Assembly: GCA_002989075.1 (NCBI GenBank)
Contig: PSQN01000004.1
Span: 1,116,001-1,180,000, forward strand
DNA from: Arthonia radiata
Lineage: Eukaryota; Ascomycota; Arthoniomycetes; Arthoniales; Arthoniaceae
DNA: 64,000 nt
Direction: 5' to 3'
Part shown: positions 56,010 through 64,000 of the stretch, one piece after another
Layout: each line of letters opens with the position of its first letter
How positions within the stretch are numbered: the stretch's first letter is position 1
Made by a program: the position numbers and the translations under genes
The notes under the pieces: model-generated
What the model was told of the DNA's origin: nothing
The model's input: the letters and a program-made list of their open reading frames with translations, nothing else
Databases searched by the model: none

Positions 56010-56640
56010 GCCAGCGACCAGAGCTGCGCGGACGTACTGCTCATCCAAACTACAGCAAGAAGGAATGTGAGAACTTGGAAACGCTGACGAGCAACCCAGA
56101 ATTTCCCTCACCTGAGCAAGCAGTGAGATTTTGCGCCACGCCGGCGTACTGCTCGTCCAAACGACAGCAAGGAGACAGTTTAGAATGCCGAAGAGCTGTT
56201 CAGCAGCCGCACGCAGAGGTCTGTTGCAGATAACAATTTCTGCGACGCCGGCGTACTGTCCATTATACTGAGAAGAGGTTAGACAGGTGTAAATGCTGAA
56301 GAATAGCTGAGCAGGTGCTGTGGACTGTCGCTTGAGTAAGACTTGAGGATTCACGTCACGCTGGAGTACTAATTTAGAAGTAAGAGGAGGTGGGCGGGTG
56401 CAGAGACTGAAGAGTAGCTGAGCACTTGCTCCAGACTGTGACTTGTGCAGACAGTAAGAGTTGGTGCGACGCCGGCGTCTCAATTCAGGAAGTGAGAAGA
56501 CGTGGACAAGTAGAACAGCTGAAGTAGTCCCCAGCAGCTACACTGAAATTTCGGTCAAGCGCGAAGCAGAAAACCGTGCGACGCCGGCATATTGTTTGCC
56601 ACTGAACGGGCAGACGTGGAGGCTCATCTGGCCACGAGCA
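56010..56640. repeat. Minisatellite, six diverged units of about 110 bp
   Basis: A marker resembling GCGACGCCGGCGTACTG recurs near 56025, 56139, 56242, 56353, 56466 and 56577, so unit lengths are about 103-114 bp. Other parts recur too (GCTGAAGAATAGCTGAGCA; GCTCATCCAAACTACAGCAA against GCTCGTCCAAACGACAGCAA). On the minus strand a frame of 166 codons (56483 to 55983) crosses four units without a stop, and the common period of 111 equals 37 codons. That frame repeats AQLFFSIYTCLTSS / EQLFGILNCLLAVVWTSS. Whether it is translated is unknown. Confidence 0.7.
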
Positions 56641-57183
56641 GCTCCAGCGTCCTGCCCCTTGATGAGAAATTGACGAGGGAAGGGAATGGGAGACTTGAGC
56701 AAGAGTAGCGGAAAATAGACATAAAGATGCTAATCTTTATTCAAGGATGAATCTACATACGAAGTGTACTCACCATTGCTAGCCGGGGTTACTGGCAGTA
56801 GGAGAAGGTATGTGTATCGACACCGACAACTGATTATGTGCTTCCAACAGCTCCTCCCTCACACGGTTTCTTTTGAGTCTTTCCTCTCCTCCACACCTTC
56901 TTTATCTTAGACACACCAATGCTCAAACACAACGCCACGCTAAAGGCCGCCCTTCCACAGGACGGCCAGACAGTCAGTCAAGGAGTGTGTTGTCAGAATG
57001 TGAATGACCATCGCTCTCTCTCTCTGGCCCGGTTCTTGCGCCCGTCCCATGGACGAGCAGTCTTCAGTATATCTTACACCACAGCCGCCATCTTTCTCAG
57101 CGCATAAGGAGTGTCGTAAAAAATGTCGTGACGCCGTCATAACCCCAGCCCATCCAACCATAGGCTAGACAACCAAAAGCCGA
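56641..57183. other. Intergenic 3' of the WSC gene
   Basis: No gene seen. Contains a run of CT dinucleotides near 57012-57022. Confidence 0.4.
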
Positions 57184-58317
57184 CTAGTTCGTCACCTTCA
57201 GCACCTTCCTGCTGTAGTCTTCGCTGTCGTCGAATATGCTGCCCACGCTGCCTCTTCTCGTATCGACCATGCCTGGATCTAGTCTTGAATCGTTGACACT
57301 TCCGTTCCTGCCGTAGCCGCCTGGTGTCGTGCCACTGCCTGCAAAGCCGCCGCTCGTCGAGAAGCTGTGGGCAGTGTTGTTTCGGGCCAGTCCGCCGGGC
57401 GTCGGTGAGCCAGCTGCTCCGGAGCCGGCGTAGTCGGCGCGCTTCTTCTTCAGGTAATAGAAAACGCCGAAGCCCAGGCCTGTTGCGAGCACTAGGACGG
57501 CGGCGATGGCGCCAACCGCGATGCCGACCTTTGTGCCTGTGCTAGTTCCACTGGCGGCTGTGGGCGAGGGACCAGTGGGGTTCTCGCTTTGTTGGGCACC
57601 GGCAACAGGTAAGGTGGCAGTGGGCTCCATCGTAATGACCTGGGTCGCACCGCCTCCAACGGTCACGACGGAAGGTGGGATAGTGGTGGACTGACCAGAT
57701 GCAGTCACGGTCTCTGGCTCAAGAGTCTTGGTGATCGGAGGACCTTGTGAGACGATTGTCGAGACGACAGGAGGTGCGCTGTCTATCACGCTGCTAACAG
57801 AAGCAGGTGCTACCACTGGTGGTGGTGCATTGTTGCCGTTGTTGTTATTGTTGTTGTTATTGTTCGAGGTATCTTGGGCAGAGCCAACGCTCGGCTGCGT
57901 GCCCGTGAGGAATACTTGAAAGGTGCCATCACCACCGCCTGGCTAGTGTCAGTATCGGGGTCGAATAACGATAGAAGGTGAAGACTTACACGTCTGTGCT
58001 GGCCATCCGAGACACTTAGTGCCACACTGAGAATCGGAGACCTTGGCGCCTCCAGGCGGTGTGAGATTCCCGCACCAGCAGTCGCCGCCTTGCGTGAGAC
58101 CCATGACGGGCTGATTCATACTGACGCATTGCTGCTGGCAGTAGTCTTGTGATTGGTATAGCCAGTGTCCTTGTAGCGTGAGGCCATTGCTGGAGGAGAA
58201 ACACCCCTGGGCGACTTTAGCATTTATGGCGGCTGCTTGTGTCCATAACGAAGTCAGGGCGATGGCTGTGAGAGATATTGAAGAGGCAGTCACGCCTGTG
58301 GGATATCTGGCGATCAT
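57184..58317 (-). CDS. WSC-domain transmembrane cell-wall sensor
   Basis: Exons 57990-58317 and 57184-57938 give 360 aa. Signal peptide within residues 1-32 (SLTAIALTSLWTQAAAINA). The WSC domain follows with its cysteine pattern: GCFSSSNGLTLQGHWLYQSQ, YCQQQCVSMNQPVMGLTQ, GGDCWCGNLTPP, QCGTKCLGWPAQTCGG. Then an Asn run, a Ser/Thr-rich stalk that is probably O-mannosylated, one membrane helix (VGIAVGAIAAVLVLATGLGF) with a KKKR stop-transfer and a cytosolic tail (GSIFDDSEDYSRKVLKVTN). This is the layout of yeast Wsc sensors that signal wall stress through Rho1 and the cell-integrity MAP kinases. Start 58317 gives the signal peptide; the frame is open further upstream. Confidence 0.85.
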
Positions 58318-59550
58318 TTTGTGCTTTGTGCCGGAAAGGATTGCTCTTTTAGAATTCGAGTGCCGCAGGCACGACCCCTTTGAAGGTTCGTACAATGATT
58401 GCTGACGAAAACGCAATGGTATCGTATGGCTGCTGAAAAGACAGTCGATGATGTCCAAGCGTTGGACGACTGATGATTCGTTCTTGGCTGCAAAGACAGA
58501 CTGTACGGGTGCCCTCTCGAATTGCTTGGACGACCTCACAACCTCCTCGCTTGATCACGGTCGACGATTGACAATGAAAGGTCGAGCAAAGGTGTAAACG
58601 CGGTGGTGAGGGGTTGCCAACACAGAAACGAGCTGTGGTGGTCCAGAATTGGTTCGGGTGTAGCGAAGGGGAGGCCTGAAACAAGCCGGAATGCAACGGC
58701 ACAATTTGCGCGTCGCAGACAAGGAATGCGAAGTTCTTAGACGCGAGGCGAGCGCTGAGAAGAGGCTTGTCCAAACGAATGGGCAGTCTTCGTGATGGCG
58801 ATGAAGACCGAGAGGTTTGTTGTAAGCAAGCGGCGGTGATTAGTGTGGAGGGATCGGATGGAGTGGAGGATCGAACGAGGGCGGAGAGTAGGAAGAGAAC
58901 AGGCGAAAGTGAATGTTGAGAGACAATTAAGGGGGAGCGCATGTGATTGGCTGCGCCGAGGAAGAGCCCTGCTCGACCCGTCTCGATCGGGAAAGAGTTG
59001 ATGACGACTGAAACACCTACTAGATTCTACGTGGCACTTGAAAGCCTGTCGACAACACTCAAGAAATATTTACGAAAAACTAAAGTGCCCTGCTCGAGGG
59101 AAGAATTCATAAAGGCTACCTGGTTGCACCGTGATGATCGCGCGGTTGTACTTTGCATGCAACGCTCATCTTCCTCGCACACAACTTCCGCAACTCGTCT
59201 TGCTTGTCGCTTCGTCTCGAGCAGGCCTTTCGATCATCGGCGGATGATGATTTTGTCAGACTGCTCAGTACTCTCCGCAAGCACCGTTTCTCTGTGATGA
59301 TATATCGACGGAAGAAACGTATCCACTTCTCGTAGGGCTGACCAGGAACGTTGTCCCCTTTGGGATTTGCCTTGGCTTGTTTCCGTGCCACCCGACCGCT
59401 TTCGGACTCACCATCTTCCGTGTGCCTGACCCCGTGCGCTTGCTCACCTAAGCTCGCGAGGCTCTGATCCACAAAGGTTTGGCGTTTTGTCATCCAATAA
59501 AAGACTTGATGATTGTGTATCAAGTAGATCGTTGCGAGAGCCACTTCGTC
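58318..59550. other. Intergenic, promoter of the WSC gene
   Basis: A minus-strand frame at 59544-59116 (142 codons) and others at 58942-58349 are open, but have skewed composition and no family resemblance. Not called. Confidence 0.35.
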
Positions 59551-60933
59551 TCATATCACGGCTGTGCTGCCGTCAACAAGCCGGACAGTTGTTCCGTCGA
59601 ACTCTAGACCTGCCGTGAAGAAAGCTCGCACTCCTCCGATGGTGGTGTTGACCCGCCCGTGCAGAGCTAGCTTCCAAGAGCCAAGCGTGCTATCGCCCGT
59701 GGTGCCCTCCGGAGACAGGTTCGGTGCATCATGTGCAAAGCGTATGGTTGCACTGCCCGGCGCAGTAAGGCCAAGATCCTTAGTCGCGAGAAAGGCAGGC
59801 TCGGCTCTCGTGTAAGGTCCGCCAAGGCTTGATGCGTATGCGTAACGCAACGAGTAATCCGGAAAGCGGGTACAACCGCTGCTGTAGAATAAGAAGTAGT
59901 TCGTGTCCGCTTTAATAAGGGTGGGTGCTTCAATCAAAGGTCCGTCCTCTGCAATGCGATCCAGCAGCGTCTGAGGTGCGAAGTCCCGGTCCACTGTAAC
60001 CCCGTCGTCCTCCATTCGTTGCAGCATGAGAGGTGTTGGCACGATAGGCTCCTTCATGTTGTTGCACTCTCCGCCGTGACCTCGAATATCGCCGTCAACT
60101 TTGTAGACAAGATAGATTGCATTGTTGTCGCTCTCGTCGATAAAGACGGCGGGATCGATTGCGCCTCCGTCGACCCTAGGGCATATGATCGCTTGTTCGC
60201 CTGGCTCGAACGGCCCTTCAGGCGATGGGGAGACCGCAGCACCGATGCAATGAACTCCCCCCGTTCCGTTCGCAGCGGCGTAATACAATACCCAACTGCC
60301 ATCAGACGGTCGATGCAGCAACTCAGGAGACCACACGTTCGCTCGTGGGACATTGAGATTGACCTGGGAGTGAGTCGTATCATTGGACTTCTCCCCATCG
60401 TGATACGGGAGGCTTGACAGATCCGTCGTCCCTTGTCTTGTCCATGCTCCAGGATGAGGCAGCGGATCACTGGTGGCATCAGCCAGCTTCCAGGTTACAA
60501 AGTCGGCCGATTTGGCTAATTGCACATTGTCTAACGACAGGTGGGATAAGTCCTGAGCGCTTCTTTCCAGATCTAGTATGCCTGCAGCCTGGTTCGTTGC
60601 GTATGCATACCATATCTTCGAGGCCGTATCATAGTACAGGGCAGGGTCTGGAAAGTTCGTGAGAAGCCCCAACTTTACTGGTGGGTCAGAGAATTCAGAG
60701 GCGGTGGCGTTATCTGTCTGTCCATCGCCAGCAATTGACGGTAAATGCTGCTTTGGTCGAGGTCGAAATACAACGGCCAAGCTGACAATGAGAGCGACTA
60801 CGATAGCTAGAAACAAGATGAGAGTCGCAAGAATAATGCGCCGCCAGCGTGTTGACAGGCTCTGCCATCGGCGTTGAAAGGGCGAGGTTGGCTTCTTGAG
60901 AGGCTCGTCCAAGGTGAAAGAGCCGGTAGGCAT
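59551..60933 (-). CDS. Membrane-anchored glycoside hydrolase family 43
   Basis: Intronless, 460 aa from ATG 60933 (MPTGSFTLDEPLKKP); 60990 is an alternative start. After a short basic cytosolic region there is one membrane helix (IILATLILFLAIVVALIVSL, about 32-55), giving a type II membrane protein. The rest is a five-bladed propeller with the GH43 acids: Asp in LTNFPDPALYY (base), Asp in GGAIDPAVFID (pKa modulator) and Glu in GPLIEAPTLIK (acid). GH43 enzymes are arabinofuranosidases, xylosidases or arabinanases. The anchor suggests it works at the surface or in the secretory pathway. Several N-glycosylation sequons (NGT, NDT, NTT). Confidence 0.8.
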   Translation of the reverse strand: MPTGSFTLDEPLKKPTSPFQRRWQSLSTRWRRIILATLILFLAIVVALIVSLAVVFRPRPKQHLPSIAGDGQTDNATASEFSDPPVKLGLLTNFPDPALYYDTASKIWYAYATNQAAGILDLERSAQDLSHLSLDNVQLAKSADFVTWKLADATSDPLPHPGAWTRQGTTDLSSLPYHDGEKSNDTTHSQVNLNVPRANVWSPELLHRPSDGSWVLYYAAANGTGGVHCIGAAVSPSPEGPFEPGEQAIICPRVDGGAIDPAVFIDESDNNAIYLVYKVDGDIRGHGGECNNMKEPIVPTPLMLQRMEDDGVTVDRDFAPQTLLDRIAEDGPLIEAPTLIKADTNYFLFYSSGCTRFPDYSLRYAYASSLGGPYTRAEPAFLATKDLGLTAPGSATIRFAHDAPNLSPEGTTGDSTLGSWKLALHGRVNTTIGGVRAFFTAGLEFDGTTVRLVDGSTAVI

Positions 60934-62153
60934 GGTATCTAATAGACCAAAGAATGCAGAATCAGGTCGGGTACTCCGGAATTGCCTCATTGCATGGCTG
61001 ACGACGGAACCTATGAATGCTCCTTCGACTCAATGCCACCGAAGAGCACTCACTAAGGTCACCTAGTATGCAAAGTTCTGATCATATCTGATAGTGTCGG
61101 CTCGTTCGCGAAAATGCAGGCTCGAAACATAGAGGAAAAAGGCTGGAGGGAAGCTGAGCGGTATGAGAGCGTCCAGACGAAGCCTTCGATCACCCTTGCA
61201 AAGTGACGCGTGGAGAAACTGCACTAGCGCGCGGCAGGTAGACGGGATCATCCGCGACGACAAAGCTTGAGTCTGGCGCTAAGCCACATTAGCGTCGACG
61301 AAGTCCAGATGAGCTTTACTCGACACTTCTTCCTGTCACGGCACGCATGGGAGTGACTCGGTATGACACGTGAGAAGTTGCTGGAGTGTCGCAGCTAGAA
61401 TCATCAGCAGAATCTGAGGTATTTGACTTCAATATTTCGGACGAACTCCCTGCGCGCACCACGTTTCTAAGCAGGTCCAGCTGTTCTGACATTTGCGGTA
61501 TACACTGAATTTAAGCAAGATTGTATCAAAGCATCAAAGCAGTGCTGCAACATATCGCGCTCTATCAGAAGTAGTGCGCTCCGAGCATTCGCGTAGAAGA
61601 TGCCCTGATGGCGACAGCGACAATGCTGGTATCTAGAAGCTCAGCAAGACAGCAACACCCTTTCCCTTCCCAGCTTTCATCGTGTCGGTAGTGGGCACCC
61701 CAAGCAAAGTGATGCGCATCATCACTTCTCATTCCACATTCACTTCCTAATCGAGTTTGCTGCCATCCATCAGCATGCCCTCACTTCACCTCCCTGCTTC
61801 AAATGCCTCACCACCACCTCCCCATCTCCCATTCACCCCACCTCACCTTGTTCAAGGCTCCAGCCACGCTCATTCCCATTCAGCCTACTGAGCAGCGACA
61901 CAATACGCTCCAGAATACGATCAACAGCCCATTCAGCCCAGCCATCCACATTTCCACACCCTCACCACATAAAACCATGCTTCTCCCTCTCTCTCTCTCC
62001 CTCCTCCTTCCCTTCAGCCATCCACATACCTTCATTCACACTCTTCGCTTCTGCAATCGCTGCTGCGCACGCCTTTTTGCACACCACCATAGCTTCAATC
62101 CTCCACACCAACAATCACCCCACTCTTCGCCAGCATCACCACCATCAAGCGCA
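60934..62153. other. Intergenic
   Basis: About 1.2 kb between divergent genes. No gene seen. The last 350 bp is strongly C/T and C/A-rich on the plus strand, with a CT run at 61986-62000, a common feature of fungal promoters and 5' leaders. Confidence 0.45.
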
Positions 62154-62728
62154 ATGGCCGCCTCCTTCCCATACATCTCCATCTCCACCCTCCTCGCCGA
62201 CTCTGTCCCGGACTACGACGTCCCCCTCAGCAAGACCGCCCGCTGCGCGCCCGGTGCGCCCCCCTCACAGCCCTCGACTACCTCATCGCGGCCGACCTCC
62301 CGCGACTCCTCCAGCGCGGCGACTTCGCTCTTCTCCGCCGGCAATATCGACGACGCGCAGCTGCCTGAGCGCAAGCGCGTCAAGCTCGCTATGAAAGGCC
62401 TCTTCTACAAGATCCCGATGTGGTGGGTGGTGGAGCTGTGCGCGTGTTTTGGGGGTGCGCGGGATGTCACGGTGTACAGTGAGTTCGCTCTTTCTGGTTC
62501 TTGCTTTTGCGCAGCATTTCTTACGTCTCGGCTCGTGCTGTGGCATGGGTGATGCGAGAGTCCAGGTTGTGATATGTGCTGACTTTTTATGACCCAGACG
62601 CTGGCGAAGCTACGGTCCTACTGGGCTCTGAAGGAGCAGCGGAGGCGTTCAAGAACTTCTTCGAGATGCAGCCGGAGACGCCAGGTGGAGTGTTCGACGG
62701 GTTGCGGGTGCGGTTGTGTCGTGGTTAG
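62154..62728 (+). CDS. Orphan protein, 151 aa
   Basis: Exons 62154-62478 and 62598-62728 (intron GTGAGT...CCCAG, 119 nt) join in frame. It starts MAASFPYISISTLLADSVPD, then a disordered Ser/Thr/Pro/Arg stretch, then a folded-looking part: KRVKLAMKGLFYKIPMWWVV, ELCACFGGARDVTVYNAGEA, SEGAAEAFKNFFEMQPETPG, GVFDGLRVRLCRG. The frame is open far upstream in C-rich leader, but ATG 62154 gives a sensible N-terminus. Family not recognised. Confidence 0.6.
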
Positions 62729-63122
62729 ATAGCTGTTAGCGCGTTTTGCTTCAGCAGAGCAAAGGTCACTTGGACGTGCGGGTGGAGGAAGGAGAGGCAA
62801 TACGCCGGCGTGCTGCCTCAAAGGCGTATTTACGAACATCACGAAACACGAAGCTGGGCTCTGCATCTTCATATTCGTCTATGCACATCCAACATCTCTT
62901 CGTCTCCGCATGGGCGGTCGTGCCCTTTCCATGCTGTCGTAAAGTCGTAAGGTGTCATTCAGTAGATCTCTCAATGCTGAGGTGTGATCCTGACGAAGGC
63001 TATTGTGGACTCTCCTAACATGAGCAGCCGACGTTGTGAATGACAAAAAACTTTTCCACGGGCTTCGTGTGCCGTGGCTACTATCTTGAACTGAAAACGC
63101 TGACAAAGGCCTCCCTACCTGC
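62729..63122. other. Intergenic between convergent genes
   Basis: No gene seen. Confidence 0.4.
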
Positions 63123-64000
63123 TCATGACACTCTTATGTCGATCATGAAGGGCTTGAACATGCTGTTTGCGCTGTTGCATTTCGGACACCGCGACCCGCC
63201 GCGCTCGGCCATGCCCTGCAGCACCTCCGCGCAGTCGCGACAGACGCCGCAGATGCAGTCGGTACATGCGAAGCTCTGCTGGAGCGGCGTGGACTTGTGA
63301 CAGGCCGCGCAGTAGTGTTGGACGCTGTGCACTGTCGACTGCTGAATCATACCTGCGTGGGTCTGTGTCGGAAACGAGGGCTGCGAGTACGAGTGGCCGT
63401 GCATTTGGCGACCGTAGGAGACGGCGGTGGCGGACAAAGGATCGTTAGGCGACGATGACAGGCCTGTAGGCTGTATGTGGAAGTTCGAACTTGACGAGGA
63501 CTGCGGCTGATGCGTGCGCGGATGATATCCAAATGCGTTCGAGAGCGATGAGTCTGCGGATGAGTTGTGCTGATGCTGGTACGCGGCCTGCGCATTCACC
63601 TGACTGTAATCGGATGATTCCACAGAAGGAAAGGCTTCCAGCGACGGTTCGCCGAATCCGGTCTCTGGACCCTGATCGTCAGGGGAGTGCTGCAATATTG
63701 TCTGTCCTAACGGTGATGTATTGTACGAGTGGTATGTATTATGATTCTGGCCTTGATAGGGAGGCATCGATCCCCGAGGTGAGCCAGGCATCTGTTTTGC
63801 GATAAATATCGATGACACTGTCAATGGGAAAGAAGGGTGGGCTTACCGGTGTCAGGTCGCGGCTTTCCTCCTCCGTTGCTGAAGCTGCCGCATCTAGTAA
63901 ATCTTCCCACTTGTTGCCAGCGCCTAGCGATCCTAACTTCCGACCACTGCTCAGTCTTTTCTCATCCTTCGACCGCTGCCGCTCATGCTTCGGCTTGCGC
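63123..64000 (-). CDS. Zinc-binding (RING-like) regulatory protein, 5' part beyond window
   Basis: 3' end of a gene that continues past base 64000. Exon 63847-64000 (KPKHERQRSKDEKRLSSGRK, GAGNKWEDLLDAAASATEEE) joins exon 63123-63791 at LTP/MPGSPRG through an intron with GTAAGC donor. The middle is Gln/Ser/His-rich and disordered. The C-terminal 70 residues hold a zinc cluster: YCAACHKSTPLQQSFACTDC, ICGVCRDC, SRCPKCNSANSMFKPFMIDI, with cysteine pairs spaced like a RING or RING-like finger. A role in ubiquitination or transcription is possible. Family name not known to me. Confidence 0.7.

Noticed and set aside
56466-56483. GACGCCGGCGT palindrome-like units as regulatory sites
   Set aside because: They are the recurring marker of the minisatellite, so repetition explains them.
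59116-59544. 142-codon minus-strand frame
   Set aside because: Composition is poor (runs of K, R and S) and no family resemblance; likely chance in the WSC/GH43 intergenic region.
59751-59800. CACTGCCCG inside the GH43 coding sequence
   Set aside because: No paired second box; explained by codons.
61366-61372. CACGTGA upstream of the GH43 gene
   Set aside because: Only a weak CACTTCTTC lies at about the right distance; outside the clusters and probably chance.
1-64000. tRNA, rRNA, CRISPR, telomere repeats, secondary-metabolite cluster
   Set aside because: I looked for B-box-like GGTTCGANTCC, long rRNA-like blocks, regular spacer arrays, TTAGGG runs and PKS/NRPS motifs by eye and found none.

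Overview
The window looks like genomic DNA of a filamentous ascomycete (Pezizomycotina; I infer Dothideomycetes, near Capnodiales/Mycosphaerellales). Genes carry one to four short GT-AG introns, mostly 50-70 nt. Recognisable families include a WSC-domain wall sensor, a NACHT/STAND protein with C2H2 fingers, an ML-domain secreted protein and an OTT_1508-like deaminase. One AT-rich block looks degraded by repeat-induced point mutation (RIP). I saw no tRNA, rRNA or CRISPR. Exon joins come from reading frames and splice consensus only; there is no transcript evidence.

Layout. 1-1220: OTT_1508-like deaminase gene running off the left edge. 1551-7947: RIP-decayed transposon of about 6.4 kb with hairpin-like terminal inverted repeats. 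8290-13620: ML-domain secreted protein (possibly broken), multi-pass membrane protein, small cysteine-rich secreted protein, ankyrin protein. 13943-18138: Trm10, secreted orphan, ribosomal uS10, SGNH hydrolase. 18139-19922: gene-free stretch packed with a dispersed two-part motif. 19923-24008: NACHT-zinc finger protein. 24984-28040: SNF2/RING ATPase. 28041-36467: gene-poor region with more copies of the motif, one 109-aa orphan gene and a vWA protein. 36468-55592: dense housekeeping block (Cue3/ASCC2, cytochrome b5-acyl-CoA dehydrogenase, Cbp6/UQCC2-like, Hpc2/ubinuclein, Rba50/RPAP1, TBCC, complex I NDUFA11-like, Ubp2-like, COA6, SYS1). 55593-64000: 110-bp minisatellite, WSC sensor, membrane-anchored GH43, an orphan, and the 3' part of a zinc-binding protein gene.

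Most unusual feature. Fifteen copies of a bipartite element, CACTGCCCT then 33 bp (32 in four copies) then CACGTGA, lie only in the gene-poor stretches 18.2-19.7, 28.2-30.2 and 35.8-36.2 kb. The spacer sequence varies but its length is nearly fixed, so the two boxes start 42 (or 41) bp apart, about four helical turns. Read on the other strand, the second box matches the RTCACRTG (CDEI/Cbf1-type) consensus in 14 of 15 copies. I do not recognise this element.

Functional links. The housekeeping block holds three mitochondrial respiratory-chain genes (complex I, III and IV related) and several RNA polymerase, chromatin or ribosome quality-control factors, but no biosynthetic cluster is evident. 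The left half looks accessory: transposon, deaminase, STAND protein, secreted proteins and motif arrays.
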